NCBI GenBank assembly: GCA_029937135.1
Contig: JAPYQX010000154.1
Coordinates: 1-5,777 of the forward strand
Source: Nitrospinota bacterium
GTDB taxonomy: Bacteria; UBA8248
DNA: 5,777 nt
Reading direction: 5' to 3'
Part shown: positions 5,466 to 5,777 of the stretch, piece after piece
Position numbering within the stretch: position 1 is the first letter of the stretch
How the letters are laid out: the number at the start of each line of letters is the position of its first letter
Translations under genes and position numbers: made by a program
Notes under the pieces: model-generated
Told to the model about the DNA's origin: nothing
Database searches by the model: none
What the model saw: the letters and a program-made list of their open reading frames with translations, nothing else

Positions 5466-5777
5466 ATGCTCTATGAAGTGCGGGCCTATACGTTCACGCA
5501 GGGTAGTCTCGACGAAGGGATAGAGGGTTTCGGGCGCACTGTCGAGGAGCGTGTGAAGCTCTCGCGGCTAATATGTTTTTTCCGCTCGGCCATCGGCGAT
5601 CTGGATCGCATGTTTCATATCTGGGAGTACGAAGATTCCGCCCACCGCGAAAGCGTGCGCGATGAGGCGCAAAACGCCTCGTGGTGGCCGCCCCTGAAGG
5701 CCGATAAGATTTTGTACCAGCAGACCCGGTTGATGGCGGCCGCTTCTTTTCGGCCGGAGCCCCGCACCGGCGAAATG
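5466..5777 (+). CDS. NIPSNAP family protein (3' end beyond the window)
   Basis: The frame opens with ATG at 5466, preceded by GGAGGAGG (5453-5460) with a 5-nt gap, and stays open for 104 codons to the window edge. It starts MLYEVRAYTFTQGSLDEGIEGF, the typical first strand and helix of NIPSNAP proteins (MIYE-R-YT--PG pattern). It continues with the second-strand pattern CFFRSAIGDLDRMFHIWEYED, a helix containing SAHRESVRDE, a SWWPPLKADKI segment, and a final strand ending in QQTRLMAAASF. This corresponds to one ferredoxin-like alpha/beta-barrel domain. Bacterial members have about 105-110 aa (single domain) or twice that. By the last visible codon the first domain is essentially complete, so the protein either ends soon or carries a second domain. 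The biochemical role is not established for bacterial members. It is transcribed away from the MDMPI-like gene; the two may share regulation through the common intergenic region. Confidence 0.85.
   Translation, partial: MLYEVRAYTFTQGSLDEGIEGFGRTVEERVKLSRLICFFRSAIGDLDRMFHIWEYEDSAHRESVRDEAQNASWWPPLKADKILYQQTRLMAAASFRPEPRTGEM

Overview
The window looks like a stretch of chromosome from an uncultured, GC-rich bacterium. Codons end mostly in G or C, starts include GTG and TTG, and ribosome binding sites are GGAG-like. No rRNA, tRNA, CRISPR array, transposase or phage gene is visible. Nothing allows a firm taxonomic call. The gene mix (cytoplasmic CISM-type molybdoenzyme, MDMPI/DinB-fold protein, NIPSNAP, GyrI-like protein) fits environmental high-GC proteobacterial or Tectomicrobia/Rokubacteria-like lineages, but that is a guess.

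Layout: (1) Positions 2-328 (+) hold the 3' end of a membrane protein with one clear C-terminal helix carrying histidines. (2) A 110-bp spacer follows, filled with a degenerate array of 7-bp units that also reads as three 21-bp repeats. (3) Positions 440-3415 (+) encode a 991-aa redox enzyme that joins a four-cluster ferredoxin subunit (NrfC/DmsB/PsrB type) in front of a complete molybdopterin catalytic subunit (PsrA/PhsA/SoeA type). (4) Three genes run on the minus strand between about 5299 and 3486: an MDMPI/DinB-fold protein with an SCP2-like tail, a half-length TauE/SafE (TSUP) membrane protein, and a GyrI-like small-molecule-binding protein. (5) A 166-bp divergent intergenic region separates this cluster from a plus-strand NIPSNAP-family gene that runs off the window end.

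How the genes may work together: the membrane fragment and the fused Mo/Fe-S protein are co-oriented and probably form one respiratory or redox module, with electrons passing between the Mo site, five [4Fe-4S] clusters and a membrane partner. The substrate cannot be read from sequence; sulfur oxyanions, polysulfide and other CISM substrates are all possible. The minus-strand genes are closely spaced (56 and 69 bp) and may be co-transcribed, but they have no obvious shared pathway. The most distinctive points are the single-chain Fe-S/Mo fusion in the order opposite to ActB, the heptamer array upstream of it, and the half-size TSUP gene without a visible partner. I found no convincing evidence for an entirely new multi-gene system.
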